DNA of 28,659 nucleotides from a bacterium. Lineage in GTDB: Bacteria; Patescibacteria; Microgenomatia; UBA1400; UBA12108. Under the pieces are notes generated by a model. The model searched no databases. It was not told the origin of the DNA and worked only from the letters and a program-made list of their open reading frames with translations. Of this stretch, positions 1 through 5,951 are shown in pieces; the first letter of the stretch is position 1, and each line of letters begins with the position of its first letter. Both the position numbers and the translations under genes were made by a program. The stretch covers positions 1 through 28,659 of the forward strand of contig JAJYKS010000009.1 in assembly GCA_021788365.1 (NCBI GenBank). Direction: 5' to 3'.

Positions 1-357
1 ATTGCTCTAAAAAACAAAGGCTACGATGTCGACACCTTGTCCGCCGAGCTTACCGGCCCCAACCTCACCCTCTTCACGACCTCCGACGCTGTCGCCCCCT
101 TAAAAGCACTCGTCGAGTACGCCAAGGGCACCGAGCTATTAAAGCCCACCATAAAAGGTGGCTACCTCGGCAAAGAGATCCTCTCACTCGAAAAGGTAAA
201 ACAATTGGCGGCGCTCCCCTCGAAGGCAGAGCTCGTGGCCAAGCTGCTGGGCACCCTCACGAACCCCGCCCGCAACCTGGTCGGCGTCCTCTCCGCTCCC
301 ATGCGCAATTTTGTCTACGCGTTATCCGCAATCAAGGATAAAAAGGCGGCAAATTAA
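1..357 (+). CDS. rplJ: 50S ribosomal protein L10, C-terminal part (left-truncated)
   Basis: About 118 C-terminal residues of ribosomal protein L10, the stalk-base protein that anchors L7/L12 dimers on the large subunit. The frame is open from the first base, so the start lies outside the window. The visible part has the typical L10 pattern: a block ending FTTSDAVAPLKAL, then GGYLGKEIL, LPSKAELVAKLLG and a helical tail (NPARNLVGVLSAPMRNFVYALSAI) that would bind L12 dimers. It is followed 53 nt downstream by rplL, the usual L10-L12 order. The gap carries degenerate heptamer repeats. The apparent TTG start at 37 is internal and should not be used. Confidence 0.93.
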   Translation: MALKNKGYDVDTLSAELTGPNLTLFTTSDAVAPLKALVEYAKGTELLKPTIKGGYLGKEILSLEKVKQLAALPSKAELVAKLLGTLTNPARNLVGVLSAPMRNFVYALSAIKDKKAAN

Positions 358-363
358 TTAGTT

Positions 364-394
364 ACTAGAATCTAGAGATCTATTATCTAGAATC
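364..394. repeat. Degenerate heptamer repeat in the rplJ-rplL gap
   Basis: TAGAATC (366-372), an 8-nt variant TAGAGATC, TATTATC and TAGAATC (388-394) follow one another. The same-strand xxAATCx heptamer appears as clean tandem arrays inside the M16 peptidase gene (22044-22078) and argS (27257-27284). Membership of the same family is inferred, because this copy is degenerate. Confidence 0.45.
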
Positions 395-410
395 TTATAA
401 AGGAGGACCT

Positions 411-788
411 ATGTCCGACATAAACAAATTGGTCGAAGAGATTGAAAAACTCTCCGTCCTCGAGGTAGCAGACCTCGTCAAAGCATTAGAAGAGAAGTTC
501 GGTGTCTCAGCTGCCGCTCCTGTCATGATGGCAGGCGCTGCTCCCGCCGCCGGAGCTGCTCCCGCAGAGGAGAAAGACTCCTTCGATGTTGTTATCAAAG
601 CTGGTGGCGCGAACAAAATCGCCGTCATCAAAGTCGTCCGCGAGCTAAACCAAACCCTCGGCTTGAAAGAAGCCAAAGACTTGGTCGAAGCCGCTCCCAA
701 AACACTCCTCGAGGGTGCAAAGAAAGAGGACGCCGAAGCCGCCAAGAAAAAATTAGAGGAAGCAGGAGCTACGGTTGAGCTTAAGTAA
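411..788 (+). CDS. rplL: 50S ribosomal protein L7/L12
   Basis: A 125-aa L7/L12 stalk protein, which recruits and stimulates translational GTPases. The N-terminal dimerisation helices (residues about 1-35, KLVEEIEKLSVLEVADLVKALEEKFG) lead into an Ala/Pro-rich hinge (about 38-58). The C-terminal domain begins EKDSFDVVIKAGGANKIAVIKVVRE and ends ATVELK. Length is normal. The start is fixed by a strong Shine-Dalgarno AAAGGAGGA at 399-407. It is co-transcribed with rplJ and followed by a hairpin and then a strong terminator. Oddity: the last five codons plus stop (TVELK-stop, 771-788) recur in the same frame at 843-860 with every sense codon changed synonymously, as if the old gene end had been displaced. 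Confidence 0.97.
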   Translation: MSDINKLVEEIEKLSVLEVADLVKALEEKFGVSAAAPVMMAGAAPAAGAAPAEEKDSFDVVIKAGGANKIAVIKVVRELNQTLGLKEAKDLVEAAPKTLLEGAKKEDAEAAKKKLEEAGATVELK

Positions 789-860
789 AGCTGGTTGAGC
801 TTGCGAGATCCCGACCATCACGTAGTGATCAGTCGGGACACCACCGTCGAACTCAAATAA
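789..860 (+). repeat. Inserted hairpin plus remnant of a second rplL 3' end
   Basis: The rplL frame is open after its stop and ends again in TVELK-stop at 843-860. Between them lie a second copy of GGTTGAGCTT (773-782 and 792-801) and an inverted repeat with arms TCCCGAC and GTCGGGA (about 809-839). It looks like a short palindromic insertion at the gene end. The mechanism is inferred. Confidence 0.5.
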
Positions 861-883
861 TTTCACTCGAAACTTCGATTGAT

Positions 884-911
884 AAAAACCCCACCTCACG
901 GTGGGGTTTTT
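884..911 (+). terminator. Rho-independent terminator after rplL
   Basis: A perfect 12-bp stem, AAAAACCCCACC (884-895) pairing with GGTGGGGTTTTT (900-911), around the loop TCAC. The A- and T-tracts make it potentially bidirectional. It is the only textbook terminator I see in the window. Confidence 0.92.
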
Positions 912-1179
912 GTATATTCTATGGTGGATGGGTGCAAATAAAGCTATCGAACAATTTTATTATGCGATTCCCACAGACAAGCTCATCCATTAAAGGAATG
1001 AACACATAACATACCCAGCATCCAGCTCACACACCATAGGACGACGAATCCCACCATATGATTAAAAACACACTTGAATCACAACCCGAAAATACCACTC
1101 CCGCAGCCACAGCCATCAAAACGCCTAAATACAACTCGGGGTAGTACCCACCAAATCGACGGTAATCGGCGTAATATGT
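912..1179. other. Intergenic stretch with no supported gene
   Basis: About 270 nt between the rplL terminator and the 3' end of the minus-strand hypothetical. A 28-codon frame from 1058 to 1144 (MIKNTLESQPEN...) has neither a convincing -10 nor a Shine-Dalgarno, so I do not call it. Composition is AT-richer than the genes around it. Confidence 0.5.
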
Positions 1180-1509
1180 TTATCCCGCCTCATCCCAAAA
1201 CTTTCGACGAAGATGAGAGAGTTCGGCGAAGCTCGCCGGCGGCGGATTTTCTATATGAGTTTGACCGGTTGTTTCCTGACCCGCAACATCCGCCGACGTG
1301 ATGACTATATACTCTGCCTCAAAAAAACCGATATTCATCGAAAGCGCGGTGTTTAATACTATATTAAACAATTCCGGATATTCCCTTTGGAACATATCAT
1401 ACTCCAGCGGTGTCAATCCGAGTGTGGCATTTTGCTGCTCTAGAGCGGCCTGTCGTTCATCTTTCTGTATCTCATACCTATGAAATCGCGAGATATACTC
1501 ATCCCCCAT
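1180..1509 (-). CDS. Hypothetical protein, 109 aa
   Basis: Unrecognised acidic, soluble protein with a helical middle (LEQQNATLGLTPLEYDMFQREYPELFNIVL). The amino-acid mix looks natural for coding DNA, but there is no strong Shine-Dalgarno and no well-placed -10 at the ATG, so the start is uncertain. The C-terminal codons overlap a GC-rich palindrome-like segment (about 1217-1243, encoding PPPASFAEL) that resembles the short repeats invading other genes here, so the end of the protein may have been altered. It is divergent from the HTH gene at 1773, and the shared region holds a perfect inverted repeat. It could also be a decayed gene. Confidence 0.5.
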   Translation of the reverse strand: MGDEYISRFHRYEIQKDERQAALEQQNATLGLTPLEYDMFQREYPELFNIVLNTALSMNIGFFEAEYIVITSADVAGQETTGQTHIENPPPASFAELSHLRRKFWDEAG

Positions 1510-1566
1510 CTTGGGATCTCATTTTTCCACATTCCCACCGTCTATTGCAACGCTACACATAGTGTT

Positions 1567-1586
1567 ATAAGTATCAACATACTTAT
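1567..1586. promoter_or_regulatory. Perfect inverted repeat, candidate operator
   Basis: ATAAGTAT and ATACTTAT (8-bp arms) flank the spacer CAAC, in the AT-rich divergent region between the genes at 1509 (minus) and 1773 (plus). A second small palindrome (ACTATAAAATAGT) lies just downstream. The small HTH protein at 1773 is the obvious candidate ligand, but that is inference. Confidence 0.45.
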
Positions 1587-1708
1587 GATAAAAATTCATG
1601 CACTATAAAATAGTCGCACAATATAAGTAGATCAATCGATTCACTAATAAGCATTTGCATATCACGATCTATCAATACACATCACATACATCATCAAATG
1701 ATATCCTA

Positions 1709-1737
1709 TTGACACTCACTGGACCAAGTGCTAATCT
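1709..1737 (+). promoter_or_regulatory. Promoter of the small HTH gene
   Basis: A consensus -35 TTGACA (1709-1714), a 17-nt spacer, and a -10 TAATCT (1732-1737, 3 of 6 matches). The predicted transcription start near 1744 lies downstream of the possible GTG at 1728, which favours translation from ATG 1773. Confidence 0.55.
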
Positions 1738-1752
1738 CAACTTACTTATTAG

Positions 1753-1772
1753 TCCTGAGCGAAAGTCGAAGG
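1753..1772. repeat. Short palindromic repeat, TCCTGAGC...GTCGAAGGA family, copy 1
   Basis: One of three copies in the window (others at 6558-6576 and 17477-17496). This one abuts and overlaps the ATG at 1773, so it forms the translation-start context of the HTH gene. Confidence 0.65.
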
Positions 1773-1979
1773 ATGGATACAAAACTCGATCTCAAAAACT
1801 TGCCCGATCTCTTAACCGTCCGCGAAGTTGCCGAGCTGTTGCGCGTTTCTCCACTCACCCTAAAGCGCTGGGGCAAACGTGGCAAGCTACCCGCAATCCG
1901 CATTAACTCCCGCGGCGATCGTCGCTACAAAAAAGAGCAAGTCCTTTGGCTCCTTGGCATCAACCCCGACCAAAACTAA
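1773..1979 (+). CDS. Small MerR/excisionase-type HTH DNA-binding protein
   Basis: A 68-aa protein that is essentially one winged-helix unit of the excisionase/MerR type: LLTVREVAELLRVSPLTLKRWGKRGKLPAIRINSRG, then RRYKKEQVLWLL (recognition helix about 22-35, wing about 38-50). It should bind DNA as a small regulator or recombination directionality factor. No integrase is nearby, so a regulatory role is more likely. I start it at ATG 1773 because the promoter at 1709-1737 would initiate downstream of the GTG at 1728. A short palindromic repeat lies directly on the start. The gene ends 35 nt before the GGDEF-like gene. Confidence 0.8.
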   Translation: MDTKLDLKNLPDLLTVREVAELLRVSPLTLKRWGKRGKLPAIRINSRGDRRYKKEQVLWLLGINPDQN

Positions 1980-2001
1980 CGCACCCTCTTCCCGCCTCCG
2001 C

Positions 2002-2007
2002 TATACT
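2002..2007 (+). promoter_or_regulatory. -10 box for a leaderless transcript
   Basis: TATACT followed by 7 nt and then ATG 2015, so transcription should start at or next to the start codon. No clear -35. Confidence 0.55.
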
Positions 2008-2014
2008 TACTCAT

Positions 2015-3715
2015 ATGGCATCAATAACAAACACTGCCGAGTTTGCGCGGCACGATGAGCAAGTTAATTTCCGAGATACTCCCCCATACCTTAACGTATG
2101 GATAAACGAAATATTCGGAAAAGAACTTCCCCGAGATTCTGCCGCATATCATCTGGTAACCATGGCTCTCGGGAAATATGTCAATGTGGGAAAAGAACAA
2201 CAGTTTTTCCAACAAAATGTTATTGGGCTATTCACCGAGCTGGGCAGCTGGATTAATACACACGAAAACGCAAAAGAGTTACTAGAGCATGGAAGTTTTG
2301 TCTACTACGACGCAGTCGGCCAGGGCAAGACAAATGACGCCATGGGAAAAGCGCAGGGAGATGTGGCTATAGCCGCCCACCACCAAAGCCTCCTCACCCT
2401 GGCTGAACAGCTTGGTACCTTCGATGCCATTTGTGGTTCGGTCGGCGGAGACGAAGGGTGTGTGTTACTCATTCCAAAATCCGTCGAAAACGGGCTGCCT
2501 CCAAATATAGAAACGCTACTCGAAAAGACTATGGAACAATTGCTTAAAACCGGAGGATTTACCGCCTACCCCGAACACATACTCAAAAAAAATTGGTATC
2601 CGCTCGAACTTGCAAAAATGAAGGGAACACAAGTAGGTGATGAAAAGCACCGACGCGCCGTCGACTTCCTCGAATTTCTCATAAGCCAAGCTCAGCAGCA
2701 CCATGCTCTACCGAGCAGTGGCCAAAGCGTAGTAGAACAGCTAATACAACATGGTAAACAATCCTGGGATATAGCTCAAGAAGATACCCGGAAAACTACA
2801 ACGTTTACCTCCCTAAAGCTTCCCAGCAGCATTGTTGATGATTATGCAAAAACTATACAACTTTTCCCAGACCGTCAAATGATCGCAAAATATTTGGCGG
2901 AAGTCGCCGCATACCACGAGCTGTATGGCCGTCACCGAGTACTCAACACCGCACAATTTATGAAAATTGTAGAAAATGTTCTTAACACAGCACAGGTATT
3001 CCCCGGGTCTATCGAAGCCGAACTCCTAGAGAACAACGATAGTCGAGATAACCAGGCCTGGCACATCATTAATCTTTCTGACAGAGAGACGAAGCAAGCA
3101 AACACGCAAAGCCGCCCTCTTGGCAACGACAAGCTCCGCGATATAGCAGAGAGTGCAGAAAAAGCCGTCAACAATCCATCTGGTTCCTGGAAACAGAAGG
3201 CTGTCATTGGCAAGATCGGTGGAAGTTTTGCGATGCTCGCGCACGGAACCAACAAAGCGGTAGAGGATTTACGCAGAAGCATCATCGGGAACAACGCAAA
3301 AAACAACAAAAGTACGCTCACCAGCACAATCTATACGATCACTAAAGATAACACTGGGAATCTTGATCACTGGTTTCAAGAGAAGTTTAACGTGCATTAC
3401 GCTGTCGAAACCTGGCAAACCCTCGTAGAGTGGTACCCACTGCAAGCAATAGCCTTCCTCTCGGAACGGCCTACGAGAAGAATGGTACACGCCTTACTAT
3501 TTGTCGACGCAGTTACCAGTGCATTTGGCTCACTCATAGGAAACAAAGAAATACTCAAGCAAACGGCCCTATCGCTCCAAGCAACTGAAACGGCTACCGG
3601 AAACAAAAATCGATCAGGACTGTCCATGCAACTACAGATTCTAGGATTTCTTGCTAGTCAGAATGATCATGATCGAGAATTTCCGCAACCTCCCCAGCAG
3701 AGTTCACCGTCATAA
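2015..3715 (+). CDS. Large protein with divergent GGDEF-like domain
   Basis: A 566-aa soluble protein. Residues about 93-153 resemble the core of a GGDEF (diguanylate cyclase) domain: VYYDAVGQGKTNDAMGKAQGD followed about 27 residues later by GSVGGDEGCVLLIP. The signature is GGDEG rather than GGDEF (144-148). Asp99, Asp108 and the following Gly-Asp sit where metal and nucleotide ligands occur in the family. The remaining ~400 residues are helical and I recognise no domain there; no membrane segment is visible. Activity could be weak, altered or lost, with the domain used as a nucleotide sensor. I start at ATG 2015 because TATACT ends 7 nt upstream; the longer frame from 1946 would begin inside the HTH gene. 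Its last 62 nt overlap the 3' end of the convergent dus gene. Confidence 0.7.
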   Translation: MASITNTAEFARHDEQVNFRDTPPYLNVWINEIFGKELPRDSAAYHLVTMALGKYVNVGKEQQFFQQNVIGLFTELGSWINTHENAKELLEHGSFVYYDAVGQGKTNDAMGKAQGDVAIAAHHQSLLTLAEQLGTFDAICGSVGGDEGCVLLIPKSVENGLPPNIETLLEKTMEQLLKTGGFTAYPEHILKKNWYPLELAKMKGTQVGDEKHRRAVDFLEFLISQAQQHHALPSSGQSVVEQLIQHGKQSWDIAQEDTRKTTTFTSLKLPSSIVDDYAKTIQLFPDRQMIAKYLAEVAAYHELYGRHRVLNTAQFMKIVENVLNTAQVFPGSIEAELLENNDSRDNQAWHIINLSDRETKQANTQSRPLGNDKLRDIAESAEKAVNNPSGSWKQKAVIGKIGGSFAMLAHGTNKAVEDLRRSIIGNNAKNNKSTLTSTIYTITKDNTGNLDHWFQEKFNVHYAVETWQTLVEWYPLQAIAFLSERPTRRMVHALLFVDAVTSAFGSLIGNKEILKQTALSLQATETATGNKNRSGLSMQLQILGFLASQNDHDREFPQPPQQSSPS

Positions 3716-4742
3716 GCCGCTGCCGCAGCTCCGAAGCCCCAGGGAATCCGTGCGCATACCAGGCTAGGTGTTTACGCATGGGCATAAAGTTCCCCGCTCC
3801 AAAAACGGCCTCATACACCCTGGCGTGCTCCACCGCCCACGCCAGTCTTTGTTCACGCTTCGCGTTTTCCAATGGAATACCGGAAGACAAAAACACGCTC
3901 GGATTCCCCTCCGCAGCCCGCCCTATGAGAAATCCATCCACGCCGTATGCTTTTACCTTTTCCATTCCCTCTGAAAACGACTGAATATCACCATTCCCAA
4001 GGATATGTCCGCCGTGCCGGTGAGTGACGTCAGCTGCCCGGCCGATCGCCTCCCAGTCCGCCTTTCCCTGGTATAGTTGTTTGAGTGTGCGCCCATGGAG
4101 GCTAATGGTCGCAGGTCGTACTTCGCAGAGTGCCTCCATCCATTCGGTAGCCTCGTCCCGATCGACACCAATCCGCGTCTTCACCGACACCGGCAGCTTG
4201 GTAGCTGCCTTAGTTACCCGAACTATCTCCTGTGCAAGCGCTGGTGTGCGAATGAGGCCGGCACCGCTTCCATGCTCCTCCACCTTGTGGGCCGGACAAC
4301 CCATATTGATGTCCACACCGTCAAAGCCCAGTCGTTCGATTATCTCTGCTGCCTCGGCAAAAAATGCCGGCGTATGGCCAAATACCTGAGCAATTTCGTA
4401 TGGCCAAGGCTTGTCTCCAACATACTCGGTGTGCCGACGATCTTCATGCCGGGTATGTAATTCCCCCACATCCCTCGCCCGGATAAATGCCTGTAGGAGT
4501 CGCTCCCGTTTATCGCCTGTTGCATAGTGCAGTCCGTCCACCGAAACAAACTCGGTAAAAATAACATCAACCCCGCCCCCAGCATACCCGGTATGTGGGC
4601 TCTCTTCATGCCGGGTATGTACGCTTCCATATTTTGCAACCATATAGCGGAACGGCGCATCCGTCACCCCATCCATAGGAGACAAACCGACAACAGGCCG
4701 ATTACGACGATATAGCTCGTCCCAAAACCCAGATACAGACAT
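3654..4742 (-). CDS. dus: tRNA-dihydrouridine synthase carrying two repeat-derived insertions
   Basis: A 362-aa FMN-dependent tRNA-dihydrouridine synthase of the DusB type, which reduces uridines in the tRNA D-loop. Visible motifs are GLSPMDGVTDAPFR near the N-terminus, DINMGCPAHKV with catalytic Cys149, KTRIG, LHGRT and ILGNGDI, then FLIGRAAEGNP. Two insertions absent from ordinary family members, residues 42-55 (HTRHEESPHTGYAG) and 96-109 (HTRHEDRRHTEYVG), are translations of two copies of one 38-bp palindromic repeat. All core motifs remain intact, so the enzyme is probably active. A TATAAT box (4750-4755) lies 7 nt before the ATG, predicting a leaderless mRNA. The C-terminus overlaps the convergent GGDEF-like gene by 62 nt. 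Confidence 0.93.
   Translation of the reverse strand: MSVSGFWDELYRRNRPVVGLSPMDGVTDAPFRYMVAKYGSVHTRHEESPHTGYAGGGVDVIFTEFVSVDGLHYATGDKRERLLQAFIRARDVGELHTRHEDRRHTEYVGDKPWPYEIAQVFGHTPAFFAEAAEIIERLGFDGVDINMGCPAHKVEEHGSGAGLIRTPALAQEIVRVTKAATKLPVSVKTRIGVDRDEATEWMEALCEVRPATISLHGRTLKQLYQGKADWEAIGRAADVTHRHGGHILGNGDIQSFSEGMEKVKAYGVDGFLIGRAAEGNPSVFLSSGIPLENAKREQRLAWAVEHARVYEAVFGAGNFMPMRKHLAWYAHGFPGASELRQRLMTVNSAGEVAEILDHDHSD
4421..4458. repeat. Palindromic repeat inside dus, copy A
   Basis: CATACTCGGTGTG (4421-4433) and CATGCCGGGTATG (4445-4457) form inverted arms. It aligns over its whole length with copy B at 4583-4620 (about 31 of 39 positions) and is read in frame as dus residues 96-109. Confidence 0.85.
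4583..4620. repeat. Palindromic repeat inside dus, copy B
   Basis: CATACCCGGTATG (4583-4595, itself palindromic) and CATGCCGGGTATG (4607-4619) are inverted arms around a short loop. Read in frame as dus residues 42-55. Confidence 0.87.
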
Positions 4743-4749
4743 ATACTTT

Positions 4750-4755
4750 ATTATA
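4750..4755 (-). promoter_or_regulatory. -10 box of dus
   Basis: TATAAT on the minus strand, 7 nt before the dus ATG. It predicts a leaderless start. No clear -35. Confidence 0.6.
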
Positions 4756-4765
4756 AACTAATATA

Positions 4766-5581
4766 TCAAAATAAAACTTTAAGCTTCTCCCACCACACAA
4801 GTATCGCAAACCAAAAAACGCGCAAAATCCGCCTCCATCGTCTCGGCTCATGGAAGAGTCGCCACAGCCACTTTCCACCAATCATATCTATCCACACCGG
4901 TGCAGGTTTTTGCACACCAGCCCACTCGTCGAGAACCCCGCCCACGCCGATGGCAACCCGTACCCGTAAATACGGCCGATTATCCTCGATCCATATATCC
5001 TGCCAAGGAGAGCCATAGGCCACAAGCAAATAGTCCGGTTCTTCCGCATTTATCTTGGCATTAGTCATACTAGCTTCCTCAGACTGCTCCAGACGTACAC
5101 TGCGTGCCCCTTCCCACCACCTGAGCCTGGCGCCAGGATATTTTTTACTCATAGCTTCCGCCGCCAAAGCGGCAACGCCCGGCTTCGCCCCAAGCAGAAA
5201 GACTTTCTCGCCGTATCTGTCGGCATGATGCAGTATTTCTTCCACGAGCTCCCCACCGGTTATGCGCTCAAGCTCTCGCTCCCCACTCCCTATATCGAGA
5301 ATCCTATGTGCCCATACAACGCCCCACCCGTCCGCGACAGTAAGACAATGTGAGAGGGTCTCGGCAAACCGCGGATTCCCTTTTCGCTCCACGATATACT
5401 CTGGATTCACGGTTGCAACATGTAAGAGTTCCTTCCTCTGGAGCCAAAGTTTGCTTAGCACTTCTCGCTTACGAGTGCCAAGTATGGGCGTTCCCAATAT
5501 TTCTATCGTAGGATCAACCTTTTTTGCCGTATAACGTGCCCTATTCAGGCTTGTTTTTGCTGTTTTTTTTATCCGTTGCAT
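4766..5581 (-). CDS. WecG/TagA/CpsF family glycosyltransferase
   Basis: A 271-aa GT26-type enzyme that transfers a sugar (classically ManNAc) onto an undecaprenyl-PP-linked sugar during surface-glycan synthesis at the inner face of the membrane. Family signatures in order: VATVNPEYIVE, VADGWGVVWA, RITGGELVEE, VFLLGAKPGVA, PDYLLVAYGSPWQD, GVGGVLDEWAG and a C-terminal WLWRLFHEPRRWRRIL. The extreme C-terminus is hydrophobic and basic, fitting peripheral membrane association. The ATG follows GAGGAG with a usable spacing, and there is a good promoter upstream. It lies 23 nt before dus, which has its own -10. The substrate cannot be told from sequence. Confidence 0.9.
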   Translation of the reverse strand: MQRIKKTAKTSLNRARYTAKKVDPTIEILGTPILGTRKREVLSKLWLQRKELLHVATVNPEYIVERKGNPRFAETLSHCLTVADGWGVVWAHRILDIGSGERELERITGGELVEEILHHADRYGEKVFLLGAKPGVAALAAEAMSKKYPGARLRWWEGARSVRLEQSEEASMTNAKINAEEPDYLLVAYGSPWQDIWIEDNRPYLRVRVAIGVGGVLDEWAGVQKPAPVWIDMIGGKWLWRLFHEPRRWRRILRVFWFAILVWWEKLKVLF

Positions 5582-5609
5582 AAACTACTCCTCACCTACA
5601 CTGGTGATT

Positions 5610-5638
5610 ATCATAGCCAATCCGATCGGCGAATGCAA
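5610..5638 (-). promoter_or_regulatory. Promoter of the WecG/TagA-family gene
   Basis: On the minus strand: -35 TTGCAT (5638-5633), 17-nt spacer, -10 TATGAT (5615-5610). It gives a short leader containing GAGGAG before ATG 5581. Confidence 0.6.
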
Positions 5639-5951
5639 AAATGCTCATTTTTAAAGAAAAATAAAGGTAAAAATAACGACTTATAGTATATATGTGCCCT
5701 TATTTCTGGCTGCTCACTGTATAAAACCTAGATGAATATACTACAAGACGTAATAGAAAAAGGGAAGCTAGTGAAAAAATCAAAATTTGATCACTATTTT
5801 TACCCTAATAAATGGTCTGGAAATTAAAAAATATACATAATTTTTCTATATGTAATCAAAAAATATTATGACCACTATTTGTAACAGTATAGTTATACCA
5901 AAATGTATTGGTAGAACGCACGATTATGAGGAATATATTTAGTCCTGTATA
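5639..5951. other. AT-rich intergenic island
   Basis: About 310 nt much richer in A+T than the surrounding genes, with many A/T runs. It lies between the promoter of the WecG-type gene and the 3' end of the GT4 gene. It holds one plausible small frame (5732-5827), described separately. I see no tRNA-like fold or terminator. It could be a foreign remnant or the site of an unrecognised RNA. Confidence 0.5.
5732..5827 (+). CDS. Possible leaderless 31-aa small protein
   Basis: An ATG-to-TAA frame encoding 31 residues (begins MNILQDVIEKGKLVKKSKFD), Lys- and aromatic-rich, with no recognised homology. What lifts it above chance is the TATAAA box at 5720-5725, exactly 6 nt before the ATG. That is the spacing seen at most other gene starts in this window. 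It lies on the strand opposite its neighbours in an AT-rich gap. It may be a real small protein, a decayed fragment or coincidence. Confidence 0.3.
   Translation: MNILQDVIEKGKLVKKSKFDHYFYPNKWSGN

Noticed and set aside
395..745. 116-aa minus-strand frame opposite rplL
   Set aside because: Ser/Ala-rich shadow of the ribosomal protein gene; no independent start signal.
4340..4660. Plus- and minus-strand frames with repeated IPGM peptides
   Set aside because: These are other-frame translations of the two palindromic repeats in dus, not genes.
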